Below are positions 6,788 through 14,778 of a stretch of 19,271 bases of DNA, piece by piece. Under the pieces are notes generated by a model. That model saw only the letters and a list, made by a program, of their open reading frames with translations, did no database searches and was not told the DNA's origin. A program made the translations under genes and the position numbers. Position 1 is the stretch's first letter; each line of letters opens with the position of its first letter. Source of the DNA: Pseudomonadota bacterium (GTDB lineage: Bacteria > Bdellovibrionota_B > Oligoflexia > Oligoflexales > JAPPIL01); assembly GCA_028877195.1 (NCBI GenBank), contig JAPPIL010000142.1, positions 1 through 19,271 on the forward strand, given 5' to 3'.

Positions 6788-7831
6788 TTAGAATTTGTAT
6801 TGCCAAATAGCAGCAGCAAGCTTCTTTTGCCCCGCCCGACTCGGATGGACACAATCAGCCGAGATGTCCGCAGCCGTGAATGCAAGCTCCGCGACACCAG
6901 CCGCAAACTTGATGCGGTTGTTGCTATACCCCGCAACTAAAGCAGCGGTAGCCTGGTTTGCCGCGTCCAGCTCTTGTTTTTTCGTAGCAAAAAAAGCAGC
7001 TCTAGCACCGGCCGCAGGCAAGTTATCGGAAATGCGCGGACAAAAGGTCGGCACATCAGGAGCATTTTGGTGAATCTTCTCACCATCACGAATATGCTTA
7101 CAGCGCAACTGAATCTCTTTCTTGCCACCAAGACCTTTGATTATCAATGTGTCGGTGATGGAATTGACCTCTAAGGCCATCGTGTTTGGCGGGGCGATAG
7201 TTTTGAACAGCTCGACGATATTGGGGATAGCGACGATGATTATCTGGGCGCTGTCGTTGGCACTTAATATCTTGTCGATAACCTTCTTCATGCTCGCCAC
7301 ATAGTCAGCCTGCTTGAAAGCAGCAGCGCAGTAGTCGTTGCCACCGACGGGGACGATGTAGGTTTTGGCATTACCTGCCTTTTCTATTTGATTGAGTTGG
7401 GTGAGCAAGTTATCAACCCTAGAGCCAGAGACCGCAGCATTTTTGACCTTATCATTAGCAACACCAGCTTGATGTTGATAAGAAAAGCCACACTCACTCT
7501 TGTCTTCCGCACAGGTAAAGGGGTTCTCATACTTCTGCTTCATCATCGTATCAAGCTCGGAGGCGGGTGGTAGTCGGCCTAAATTTTCTAGTTTCATCAG
7601 TTTACCAATGATCGGGTGCTGTTTGGCTGCCGCCTCGGTCGTTGTAAATCCTATCGTCGTGTCGCTAAAAAACCCTGTGGCTAGGCTGTCGCCAACGACT
7701 GCTAAATCAAGCTTGATCTCTTGCTCAGGATCAGGCTTGCCACCTGTGCCATCATCTTCTACTTGTCGGTTATCATCATGGTCGCAGCCTAACACCGCTA
7801 ACAGCTGACAAAAAACGATCCGCTTCCACAT
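6788..7831 (-). CDS. SGNH/GDSL-family esterase, predicted lipoprotein
   Basis: 347 residues. The N-terminus MWKRIVFCQLLAVLGC is a short lipoprotein signal with the lipid-accepting Cys at 16; Asp at the next position would favour inner-membrane retention under the E. coli Lol rule. SGNH blocks: VVGDSLATG (Ser49), SGSR (Gly136), VGGNDYC (162-168, Asn165) and DCVHPS with Asp326 and His329, so the catalytic set is intact. The GGND-Y-C and D-C-x-H-P-S forms resemble the phospholipase-B-like SGNH branch. Cys168, Cys244, Cys264 and Cys327 match cysteines of the paralogue at 11096-11944, suggesting conserved disulfides outside the cytoplasm. GGAG lies six bases before the ATG (7838-7841 on plus). It sits between slt and alr. 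Substrate unknown: a lipid, or acetyl groups on wall or surface sugars. Confidence 0.85.
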   Translation of the reverse strand: MWKRIVFCQLLAVLGCDHDDNRQVEDDGTGGKPDPEQEIKLDLAVVGDSLATGFFSDTTIGFTTTEAAAKQHPIIGKLMKLENLGRLPPASELDTMMKQKYENPFTCAEDKSECGFSYQHQAGVANDKVKNAAVSGSRVDNLLTQLNQIEKAGNAKTYIVPVGGNDYCAAAFKQADYVASMKKVIDKILSANDSAQIIIVAIPNIVELFKTIAPPNTMALEVNSITDTLIIKGLGGKKEIQLRCKHIRDGEKIHQNAPDVPTFCPRISDNLPAAGARAAFFATKKQELDAANQATAALVAGYSNNRIKFAAGVAELAFTAADISADCVHPSRAGQKKLAAAIWQYKF

Positions 7832-7864
7832 GCCATGCTCCGCTACTGTTGTTTTCGGTAAACT

Positions 7865-10078
7865 TTAGCCGTTGTCTTTCGTTTGCGCTAAAAACTCATG
7901 CTCGGTCGCTAACGCGTTGTAGACGCTGTAATTGCGATAGACATTCTTGACGTATTTTTTTGTTTCCCCAAACGGAATCAACTCTATCCAGACCATCATA
8001 TCGTCATGAGCACGCCGTTGTAGCCAAGTGTTGACCGCCTCTTCGCCCGCATTGTAAGCCGCAAATACCGCTGCCAAGTTGTCGCCATAGCGCTGCTGTA
8101 AGTTTTGTAAATACAAGGACGCGAGCTTGATATTCACATCTACTTGGAGCAGGTCGTTCTCTACATCGGTTAGCTCTATACCATTAGTCAGTGCAATCTT
8201 ATTGGCTGTCGCAGGTAGCATCTGCATAATTCCTAAAGCGTTGACGGAACTTTTCGCAGCACTACGAAACGCCGACTCCTGGCGCGCCACCGACAAGAGC
8301 ATCTCGCTCTCAACCCCTGCGGTGAAAGCGGCGCGGTTAAAATGTTCAAGGTAGGGGCGTGGGAAATATATCAACAACTGTTCAGGCACAGCACGCCAAA
8401 AAGACTTATGCTCATCGCCATACTGATGTGTCAAAGAAATCGCCTGCATGTAGCCGCGGGCGGCAAACTGTAGACGCATCAGATATAACCACATGTCCCG
8501 ATGCTTGTGTAAACCAGTTTGCGCTAAACGATACTGTAAGTCCTGCAGCTCTAGGCGCGCTAAATCATACAAGCGTGCGGCGATAAAAATTTCCGCTCGT
8601 AACATCGGTGCGGCTAAACGCTTGTCGTAACGATAAGCTGAAACATCAATGCCACGATTGCTTGCGACTTTCAAAGCCAGTTCTTGCCAGCGGAGATTGC
8701 GTAGCCAATGTGCGCCATCATCTTGACGCAAGGCATAAAACGACAGAGGATAGTCTCGCAATAGCTCCTGCTGATATGGGTCAGCAGTGCGGGCAACCCG
8801 CGCTAACCAGTAAAGGATTCGTGGTCTAAGTGGCGAGTCAGGGAACTGTGTTAAATTCTGCTGCCAAAAATTCTCGGCTTGCGCAAAATTATTCTGGAGA
8901 TAGTGATACATGCCACTATACCAGAGAAAGCGCTCGCGCCAGTCATCACTGAGGTCGTAACTCAAAGCTTGAGCGCTATAGGACAGTGCTTGGTGGTAAT
9001 TGCGGCGTTCAAGTTCGACCCGAAAGGCAAGAATATGATAGCCCTCGGCGACATACTCTAGCAGTTCGCGGCGCAAGCGTGGGCGCAAGTTATCGTTCAG
9101 CAAATTTGTCGCCGACGCAACGGCAGCTTGTGCTAAAGTTACAGCCCGTTGATACTTGCCGACCAAAGCACTGTAGCGCGCTGACCAGAGGGTGGCATTG
9201 ATTTTCCTTGCCTCTATTCCGTAAGCATCTTCATTAAAAACCGCAGGGTCAAGGTAGTCTAAACGTTGCCAGTGTGAAACCAGTTGCTGATATGAGTCAG
9301 CTAACCAAGAACGGCTCTTACCCAACCTGCGACCAAAATCTACGACACCAGTTGCAGCCACCAGAGCAAATTGTGGAAAGATATTTCGCTCACGCACCTG
9401 CGAGAGATAAAGACGATGCCAACGTAAAGCTTCACGGGTCTCACCACGACAAGCGGATACCAGACCTCGCCAGTAAGGTTCAACTTGCGCAGGTATTGAG
9501 GTGAGCATTGTTTCCCAATTAGATTCGCTACTATGACAGTAGAGCTGGGCATGCCTTTCTAAGGTCGGATCGGTATGCATCGCTTCAAGGTAGGTATTGT
9601 CTGGCGGGTGCGAATCACTATACGTATCATACGGGTCAGCAACACGATACTGCAGCTGTTCACGAATAATTTTAACTAGCACTGGTGAGTCATCATCAAG
9701 TTGTTCACGCAGATGGTCAACATAGAATGCCAATGGCATCGGTTGTTTTTGTAAATTTGCCAATGCTTCGACATACGCCTGTAGAACACGAACATACAGG
9801 TCTCTCTTTGCGGCTTTAGCAATACGGTATGCTTTTGTTAGTGCCTTGAACGCTTTGTTATATTCACCCGCACGCAGATGACTCTTGGCATCAAGGTATA
9901 GTCGTGCATCGGCAACTGTCCTTTTGAATTGTGGGTGTGAATGTAGATATGTCCGTAAACGTTGAGCGTCTGATACAGCCACGGGTGGCTGCTTATCAAC
10001 TTTCAGAAAATCAATCTCTGGTGGTTGCACATGCGCATAGCAGGCGCTTACCATCGCTAGAATTAAACATCTAATCAC
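7865..10078 (-). CDS. slt: Soluble lytic murein transglycosylase (Slt-like)
   Basis: 737 residues, longer than E. coli Slt70. A short export signal (MIRCLILAMVSAC) carries a V-S-A-C sequence that could be a lipobox; otherwise cleavage would fall near CYA. Residues about 30-570 are almost entirely helical with TPR-like repeats (AQAENFWQQNL, DSPLRPRILYWLARVA), matching the superhelical ring of Slt. The C-terminal lysozyme-like domain has ARQESAFRSAAKS with catalytic Glu601, NALGIMQMLPATA, AAYNAGEEAVNTWL and IPFGETKKYVKNVYRNY. The enzyme cleaves MurNAc-GlcNAc bonds and forms 1,6-anhydro ends in the periplasm. The GTG start at 10078 overlaps the upstream gene's stop (GTGA). It lies in an operon with two SGNH esterases and alr, which supports a wall-remodelling role. 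Confidence 0.93.
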   Translation of the reverse strand: MIRCLILAMVSACYAHVQPPEIDFLKVDKQPPVAVSDAQRLRTYLHSHPQFKRTVADARLYLDAKSHLRAGEYNKAFKALTKAYRIAKAAKRDLYVRVLQAYVEALANLQKQPMPLAFYVDHLREQLDDDSPVLVKIIREQLQYRVADPYDTYSDSHPPDNTYLEAMHTDPTLERHAQLYCHSSESNWETMLTSIPAQVEPYWRGLVSACRGETREALRWHRLYLSQVRERNIFPQFALVAATGVVDFGRRLGKSRSWLADSYQQLVSHWQRLDYLDPAVFNEDAYGIEARKINATLWSARYSALVGKYQRAVTLAQAAVASATNLLNDNLRPRLRRELLEYVAEGYHILAFRVELERRNYHQALSYSAQALSYDLSDDWRERFLWYSGMYHYLQNNFAQAENFWQQNLTQFPDSPLRPRILYWLARVARTADPYQQELLRDYPLSFYALRQDDGAHWLRNLRWQELALKVASNRGIDVSAYRYDKRLAAPMLRAEIFIAARLYDLARLELQDLQYRLAQTGLHKHRDMWLYLMRLQFAARGYMQAISLTHQYGDEHKSFWRAVPEQLLIYFPRPYLEHFNRAAFTAGVESEMLLSVARQESAFRSAAKSSVNALGIMQMLPATANKIALTNGIELTDVENDLLQVDVNIKLASLYLQNLQQRYGDNLAAVFAAYNAGEEAVNTWLQRRAHDDMMVWIELIPFGETKKYVKNVYRNYSVYNALATEHEFLAQTKDNG

Positions 10079-11115
10079 TTGCGCAACTCATACATGTAAG
10101 GGTTATCAGCAGCACCGATGAATGCTACGCGACCAGCAAATACATCCAAACCACTGCGGTTAGCAGCGATCTTGCTGCCACTTGCACACTTGCCAACTAA
10201 AACATCGCTGCTGGCTAACCGATAATGTTCAAACATACCATCATAAAACATGTAACTGTGCTCGTCAGCCGCAAAACGCATCCCAGCCAAACGCTTGACC
10301 GCAGGAATAGTCTGAAGTAATTCGCCCGCAAACGTGAAACGCAAAATTGCCTTATCACGTCGCACATACAGGGTTTGGTCGTCGCTCGCAATACGCAGAC
10401 CATCGGCATGTAATATTTCTTTTGCTTGTAGTTTTTGATTAATGCGCAGCAACTTGTTGCCACGCAAAACATAGAAGGAACGCAGCGAAGGTGCGATAAC
10501 GACCTGATCGCTGGGCTTGAGCGGGTAGCGAAGGAAGCGCAGTTGGAGCGACTGGCGTTCAAGCAAGTAAATGCCCTTACCCGTAATCCAAGTGTAGTTG
10601 GCCGGCGTAACTCTAAAATCAAATACTTCCGTCAACTCTTGCTGAAAATATTTTAGAACTCTTGGTTCACCCCGTTGTGGGGGACGACTTTGGGTGGTGT
10701 CTTGTGCATCGCTGTGCATGATGAACAGCATTTGGGGAGTCGCAAGATAGACTTCACCTGTTTTGTCATCACGAGCTAAATGTGCATCTTGCAATGACGA
10801 CGACGGCGCAAAGGTAAACTTGCGCAATGCGCTCTTACCTAAATCAAAGCGCCACACATGCTGTTTGCCAAGCACGTATAGATGCTCTTGGGATAATACC
10901 AAATCACGCAGCGGTTTATCCGTTGCTAATGATTGGCGTTGATGATCAGAAAAAAACACCTGCTGACAGATAACCGCTTGACGAACGCTTTTGGGGTCAG
11001 TATCGGGTTCAGCAAGTGCTAGCGCTGCGTGCGAGGCGGCATTAGCTGTAACGATGGTAGCAATAGCAACAATCGTTCGCCGCCAAGTCGTGGCATTAGT
11101 CAAACATCCAGCCAT
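10075..11115 (-). CDS. Exported protein with seven propeller-like repeats, function unknown
   Basis: 346 residues. The export signal is at about 11-35 (RRTIVAIATIVTANAA...ALA). The mature part shows seven strand-turn-strand units with an aromatic/hydrophobic core: HLYVLGKQHVWRFD (78-91), EVYLATPQMLFIM (121-133), YTWITGKGIYLLE (174-186), SFYVLRGNKLLRI (213-225), TLYVRRDKAILRF (248-260), SYMFYDGMFEHYR (287-299) and RVAFIGAADNPYMYEL (329-344). The 35-52 residue spacing fits a seven-bladed beta-propeller. Only two cysteines lie beyond the signal (50 and 310), possibly a disulfide joining the two ends. No catalytic motif is visible, so a binding or scaffolding role is more likely than an enzyme. 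The start overlaps the upstream SGNH gene by 20 bases and the stop overlaps slt by four, tying its expression to theirs. I do not recognise a named family. Confidence 0.75.
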   Translation of the reverse strand: MAGCLTNATTWRRTIVAIATIVTANAASHAALALAEPDTDPKSVRQAVICQQVFFSDHQRQSLATDKPLRDLVLSQEHLYVLGKQHVWRFDLGKSALRKFTFAPSSSLQDAHLARDDKTGEVYLATPQMLFIMHSDAQDTTQSRPPQRGEPRVLKYFQQELTEVFDFRVTPANYTWITGKGIYLLERQSLQLRFLRYPLKPSDQVVIAPSLRSFYVLRGNKLLRINQKLQAKEILHADGLRIASDDQTLYVRRDKAILRFTFAGELLQTIPAVKRLAGMRFAADEHSYMFYDGMFEHYRLASSDVLVGKCASGSKIAANRSGLDVFAGRVAFIGAADNPYMYELRK

Positions 11116-11944
11116 GTAACCAAGTAATTTTTGCTAGTTCGTTCTGACCACGAACCGATGGATGAAAACAATCGATGGAAGAAATATGGTCTTTGGTGAA
11201 TTTGAAATTATACACCTTATCGATATGCTTGATATTGGCAGGGTAATCCTCCGCAACCTTGCGCAACAACTTGTTCACATCACGCAACTGTTCGACGAAT
11301 CGTTGGCGACGAATCTCGTTGCTGGCGGAACTCAATAGGCGTGGGCAAGCCGCAAAGAAGTCCCACTTGAACTGACAGCGTTCCCTGCCCTCACGATACA
11401 AGTGATACATGTCGGGTACGGCAGGCATGACGATTTTGATTTTCTTGTTGTTGGAGATTGCGCGACTGACAACATAACGCAAATCGATTGCCAATCGCAG
11501 CAAGTCGGCGGTATGGTCGCTTGACCATTCACACAAGTCATTCGCACCGACCAGCAGGGTTAGATAATCGATACGTTTATCAGCTACTTTTTTGTATTGG
11601 TCAACGATGTCTACTGCGTGTGCGCCGTTGCGCGCCAAGTTATATGTTCTTATTCTGTGGTTAAGAATGCTCTTTAGACGACTGTAATGGCTTTTGACTT
11701 TTGAGGAGTTTCCCGTTGACCAGCTGTAGCGCTTGTTAGCCGTGCTGCCAAGAAACCTCGTATTGAAGGCAGATGTTATGGAATCGCCGAGCGATACAAA
11801 TACATAATCGCGGCGACGCTGGTCGTCAGAATCGGTGGCATGCGCATCGCTGTCGGAGCTACGTGTCTCCCCCGCCGCCTCGCTATTGGTTGATGATGCT
11901 AAACCCACCAAGAACAGCATTACGACAGAACAGAAACTTCGCAT
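11096..11944 (-). CDS. SGNH/GDSL-family esterase, exported
   Basis: 282 residues. Signal peptide at residues 1-23 (MRSFCSVVMLFLVGLASS, cleavage near SEA-A), then a Ser/Asp-rich spacer to about 45. Catalytic blocks: SLGDSITSAF (Ser55), ARNGAHA (Gly107), VGANDLCEW (132-140, Asn135) and DCFHPS with Asp258 and His261. GAND-L-C and DCFHPS are characteristic of the phospholipase-B-like SGNH branch. Cysteines at 138, 190, 200 and 259 align with those of the lipoprotein at 6788-7831, including the C-P-R signature, so the two genes are diverged paralogues in one operon. First gene of that operon, 36 bases from the likely transcript start. The region before the ATG has only a weak G-rich Shine-Dalgarno. 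Substrate unknown. Confidence 0.83.
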   Translation of the reverse strand: MRSFCSVVMLFLVGLASSTNSEAAGETRSSDSDAHATDSDDQRRRDYVFVSLGDSITSAFNTRFLGSTANKRYSWSTGNSSKVKSHYSRLKSILNHRIRTYNLARNGAHAVDIVDQYKKVADKRIDYLTLLVGANDLCEWSSDHTADLLRLAIDLRYVVSRAISNNKKIKIVMPAVPDMYHLYREGRERCQFKWDFFAACPRLLSSASNEIRRQRFVEQLRDVNKLLRKVAEDYPANIKHIDKVYNFKFTKDHISSIDCFHPSVRGQNELAKITWLHGWMFD

Positions 11945-11987
11945 ATATTATCCGCCCGCGCTTGTTATAGGGATGCTATACATACGA

Positions 11988-12016
11988 ATTATAGAGGCAT
12001 CAATTCAACAAATCAA
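11988..12016 (-). promoter_or_regulatory. Sigma-70 promoter of the envelope operon
   Basis: On the minus strand: -35 TTGATT (12016-12011), a 17-base spacer, and a perfect -10 TATAAT (11993-11988). It lies in the 133-base gap after the ybbR stop and would start transcription near 11981, about 36 bases before the SGNH ATG. It marks the boundary between the folP-cdaA-ybbR and SGNH-propeller-slt-SGNH-alr units. Confidence 0.7.
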
Positions 12017-12077
12017 TACGTCGATAAAGTTGTGGTCAAGGCAGCCTCAGCGTATACAAAAGTCAGGCGGACAGAAT

Positions 12078-13019
12078 TTAGTTCATGGTATCCACTTCAA
12101 TCAAGGCATATTCAGGGATTGTTTTAATTAGCACCGTGTCCTCTGGTATTTTTACTTGAATCTTTTGCTCATGCTTTCCTACCTCTAAACCTTTGATGTT
12201 GATCGAGGCTTCAAAGGCATCGTTCGCAATGAAGTTAAGCACTTCAGCATTACCCTGCACGGTTATGGATATAGCTTGTGGGTTGATGAGGGAGGCAATT
12301 TTTGTTGTGGCATTGATGATCTTTATCGGTATCTTGTGATACTCGCGGTTAACCTTTTTGCTACCGATTAGAAGGTTTACCTGCACCCGCTCGACGCTAT
12401 AGGTCAAGCCATTGTTAGCGAGGTCAACAGTCATACTTTTGTTGCGTTCCAAACCTTCAATCACAATCGGCTGGGTTGCGATGCGTTCAAGCTTGGCCAG
12501 CTGACTATCTAGCCCAGACACGGTAACTGTTGCGGGCACAACTTCGATTTTTTCAATTATGTAATGCTCGCTTGGCACTCCTTGTAGAAATGCCTCGATT
12601 GGCAATGTTTTAGTGGCAATCGGTGCGATTTTCAGTGCGATGTATGGTTCATGGACAGTAAGCTTAAGTCGTTTATCCCACTTGTGGATGTGGCGGCTAT
12701 CAAGTCTGACACGCAGGCTGCTTGCCTGTATTTTTTTATTGAGGTGAATTGAGGCATGTATGTCGCGAGCGAGGAGATTGGCAAGCAGCGCTCTTGAGCC
12801 ACGAATCGTTACGTCTTTGACGAGACTGTCCTGCCCCTCGACTCCGTAGCCTTCGGGGACGATGATCTTGACCTGCACCTTGCTGTTGATTTCAATTATC
12901 TCTCGTCCTTGAATCAACGCCCACACGAGTGCGGCGAGGAGTAGGGCAAGCACCTTGTAAGTTAGATTTTTGGTCAAACTATCAAAGATGAAGGCAAAGA
13001 TTTTTTTTATGTGTGTCAT
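12078..13019 (-). CDS. ybbR: YbbR-domain membrane protein, CdaA partner
   Basis: About 313 residues. It has a basic N-terminus, one membrane span at about 21-39 (LTYKVLALLLAALVWALIQG), and an all-beta extracytoplasmic part with repeated YbbR-type units such as IIVPEGYGVEGQDSLVKDVTIRG, QGVPSEHYIIEKIEVVPATVTVSG, PIKIINATTKIASLINPQAISITVQG and a last unit from about 265. YbbR (CdaR) binds and modulates the c-di-AMP synthase CdaA in bacteria where it has been studied. The ATG overlaps the cdaA stop by one base (TGATG); a GTG one codon earlier is the alternative start. glmM, often the next gene, is not present; a promoter and an SGNH gene follow instead. Confidence 0.85.
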   Translation of the reverse strand: MTHIKKIFAFIFDSLTKNLTYKVLALLLAALVWALIQGREIIEINSKVQVKIIVPEGYGVEGQDSLVKDVTIRGSRALLANLLARDIHASIHLNKKIQASSLRVRLDSRHIHKWDKRLKLTVHEPYIALKIAPIATKTLPIEAFLQGVPSEHYIIEKIEVVPATVTVSGLDSQLAKLERIATQPIVIEGLERNKSMTVDLANNGLTYSVERVQVNLLIGSKKVNREYHKIPIKIINATTKIASLINPQAISITVQGNAEVLNFIANDAFEASINIKGLEVGKHEQKIQVKIPEDTVLIKTIPEYALIEVDTMN

Positions 13020-13804
13020 CACTTATCTGTCGTTGGATTTAGTTGTTCATGTTCAATAAATAGCTTTTTCAAACGGCGCTCAAGAAACACTTGATCCACA
13101 CTGTGTTGCACCGACCCGTCTTCCACCCATGCTACGTTGCCATGTTCTTCAGAAACCAGAATGACCGCAGCATCAGTATCTTGGCTGACACCGATGGCGG
13201 CTCGATGCCTAGTGCCATAGCTGGGTGGTAAGTCGGGCTGTTTGGTGAGCGGCAAAAAGCAACCTGCCGCGGTAATTCTGTTGCCGCGTACCGTTACCGC
13301 CCCGTCGTGCATAGGGGAGTTCGGTTGAAAGATTGAAATCAGCAAATCCTTTGAGATACGAGCGTCAAGACTCACGCCCATTTCAATGTATTGGTTGAGG
13401 ACGATGTCGCGCTCAATGACGATCAATGCCCCTGTTCGGCGTTTGGCAAGATGGAAAACAGCGTCGATGATTTGTTGCAGTTCGTGGCGAGCAAATTCTT
13501 TTACTGCACTGATCATGAACGACCTTTTGCCTAGCTTGCGGAGGATATGACGAAATTCATCTTGAAACAGAATGACGATGATGACGATGAAACTGGGGTA
13601 AAGCTTGTTGATCAACCAGTTCAGTGCGGTCAAGGGAGCGAGTGCTGATAAGATGCTGGTTGCAATAATTACCACTGCGATACCGATCAGCATCTGGGCG
13701 GCGTGTGTGCCCCGCAACAGCATGAAGAGGTGATAGATGACGAAAGCAATGACCGTAATGTCTAGTAATGACCAAAGATCAAACTGGGCAATTATGTCCG
13801 TCAT
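13019..13804 (-). CDS. cdaA: Diadenylate cyclase (c-di-AMP synthase), CdaA type
   Basis: 261 residues. Three N-terminal membrane segments (about 14-30, 37-57 and 68-81) precede a DisA_N diadenylate cyclase domain. Catalytic motifs are intact: SPMHDGAV (163-170, DGA at 167-169) and GTRHRAAIG (197-205, RHR at 199-201), with GALIVIE (125-131), RITAAGCFLPL and VILVSEEHG (214-222). It joins two ATP into cyclic di-AMP at the inner face of the membrane; c-di-AMP typically controls K+ and osmolyte transport and wall homeostasis. It starts three bases after the folP stop and overlaps ybbR, the conserved partner order. No c-di-AMP phosphodiesterase or known effector is in this window. Confidence 0.95.
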   Translation of the reverse strand: MTDIIAQFDLWSLLDITVIAFVIYHLFMLLRGTHAAQMLIGIAVVIIATSILSALAPLTALNWLINKLYPSFIVIIVILFQDEFRHILRKLGKRSFMISAVKEFARHELQQIIDAVFHLAKRRTGALIVIERDIVLNQYIEMGVSLDARISKDLLISIFQPNSPMHDGAVTVRGNRITAAGCFLPLTKQPDLPPSYGTRHRAAIGVSQDTDAAVILVSEEHGNVAWVEDGSVQHSVDQVFLERRLKKLFIEHEQLNPTTDK

Positions 13805-13807
13805 GCG

Positions 13808-14629
13808 CTAGAACAACCTCTTAAGTCTGTGCAGGGTGGCAACGTCATGTGTTCGTATCAACCTTGCTCCTTGCCAAATAAGCGCTAACGCCAGCATACT
13901 GCTGATGTCATCGCGAGCATGGGGTGGGTCTATTTGAAAATATCTCCCTAGCCATGATTTGCGCGATACCCCGACCGCCACCGGCGCGATCGCTGCCAAT
14001 TGGTGCAAATTCCTGAAGATATGCATCGTGGCATGATCGGATTTGCCAAAGCCGATGCCAGGATCAATCCATATTTGCGTATCGGCAAAACCGCAGTTTC
14101 TTAATACCGATATGCGTTGTTTGAAGAAATTAAGCAAAGTGGTCATGACGGTCGTGGCTTGCAAGGGATTATCTTGCATCGTGCTTGGTTCGCCATGCAT
14201 GTGCATTGCGAGGTAGGCAATGCCGCGGTTGGCAAGCTGTTCCAGGAGTTTGTGCGGGGCTTGACTTTTGGTGTCGTTGAGCATCGTTGGCTGATAATCA
14301 AGCAGGCGTTGCATGGTGGCTGGCTTGTAGGTGTCAACGCTAAAGGGTATCGGTGTGGAAGCGTTGGCAATGCGGTCGAGCAGAGGCTTTAGTCGTCGCC
14401 ACTCTTCGGTGCTGGAAATCGGCTGGGCTTGTGGACGCGTTGATTCAGCCCCGATGTCAACGATGTCTGCACCCTCATCAAGGTAGCGTAGGAGTCGCTC
14501 GAAAGCCTCGCCGCTGTCGCGGTAACTTCCCCCGTCGGAGAAGGAGTCAGGGGTAAGGTTGATGATACCCATTATGGTGTATGCTGAATGTGCCATGTTG
14601 AATATTTCACTACCCCAAAGTTTAGTCAT
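13808..14629 (-). CDS. folP: Dihydropteroate synthase
   Basis: 273 residues. Condenses p-aminobenzoate with 6-hydroxymethyl-dihydropterin pyrophosphate in folate synthesis, in the cytoplasm. All signature loops of the TIM barrel are present: IMGIINLTPDSFSDGG (19-34), DIVDIGAESTRP, FSVDTYKP, MLNDTK, AMHMHGEPSTMQ, WIDPGIGFGKSD, VGVSRKSWLGRYF and the closing IRTHDV. The ATG at 14629 has AAGGAA a few bases upstream; a second in-frame ATG (14596) lies closer to the family's usual start but has no Shine-Dalgarno. First gene of folP-cdaA-ybbR, divergent from the 14779 gene. Its own promoter lies in 14630-14778 but I see no strong -35/-10 pair. Confidence 0.97.
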   Translation of the reverse strand: MTKLWGSEIFNMAHSAYTIMGIINLTPDSFSDGGSYRDSGEAFERLLRYLDEGADIVDIGAESTRPQAQPISSTEEWRRLKPLLDRIANASTPIPFSVDTYKPATMQRLLDYQPTMLNDTKSQAPHKLLEQLANRGIAYLAMHMHGEPSTMQDNPLQATTVMTTLLNFFKQRISVLRNCGFADTQIWIDPGIGFGKSDHATMHIFRNLHQLAAIAPVAVGVSRKSWLGRYFQIDPPHARDDISSMLALALIWQGARLIRTHDVATLHRLKRLF

Positions 14630-14702
14630 GTTCCTTGCTAGCTCTTGCTGGACACATGCGGTGCTAGTTTAGACAATTACAGCTTCTTTCAACACTCCTT
14701 GT

Positions 14703-14731
14703 TTGGCAACTTGCTTAAAACCATGTAAAAT
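14703..14731 (+). promoter_or_regulatory. Sigma-70 promoter of the 14779-18916 operon
   Basis: -35 TTGGCA (14703-14708, five of six consensus), a 17-base spacer, and -10 TAAAAT (14726-14731, five of six). Transcription would begin near 14738, giving a leader of about 40 bases before the GTG at 14779. It lies in the 149-base divergent gap shared with folP. Confidence 0.65.
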
Positions 14732-14778
14732 TTATCGCAAGCAAGTATGATGAAATAGCGCCTAGGATAAGTGAAGGT

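Noticed and set aside
6783..6854. Upstream ATG (6854) as the alr start
   Set aside because: The extra 24 residues lie within the preceding SGNH gene, precede the normal family N-terminus and have an odd Cys-rich composition.
13557..14392. ORFs overlapping cdaA and folP in other frames
   Set aside because: They lie in the shadow of two genes with intact catalytic motifs and show no family features.
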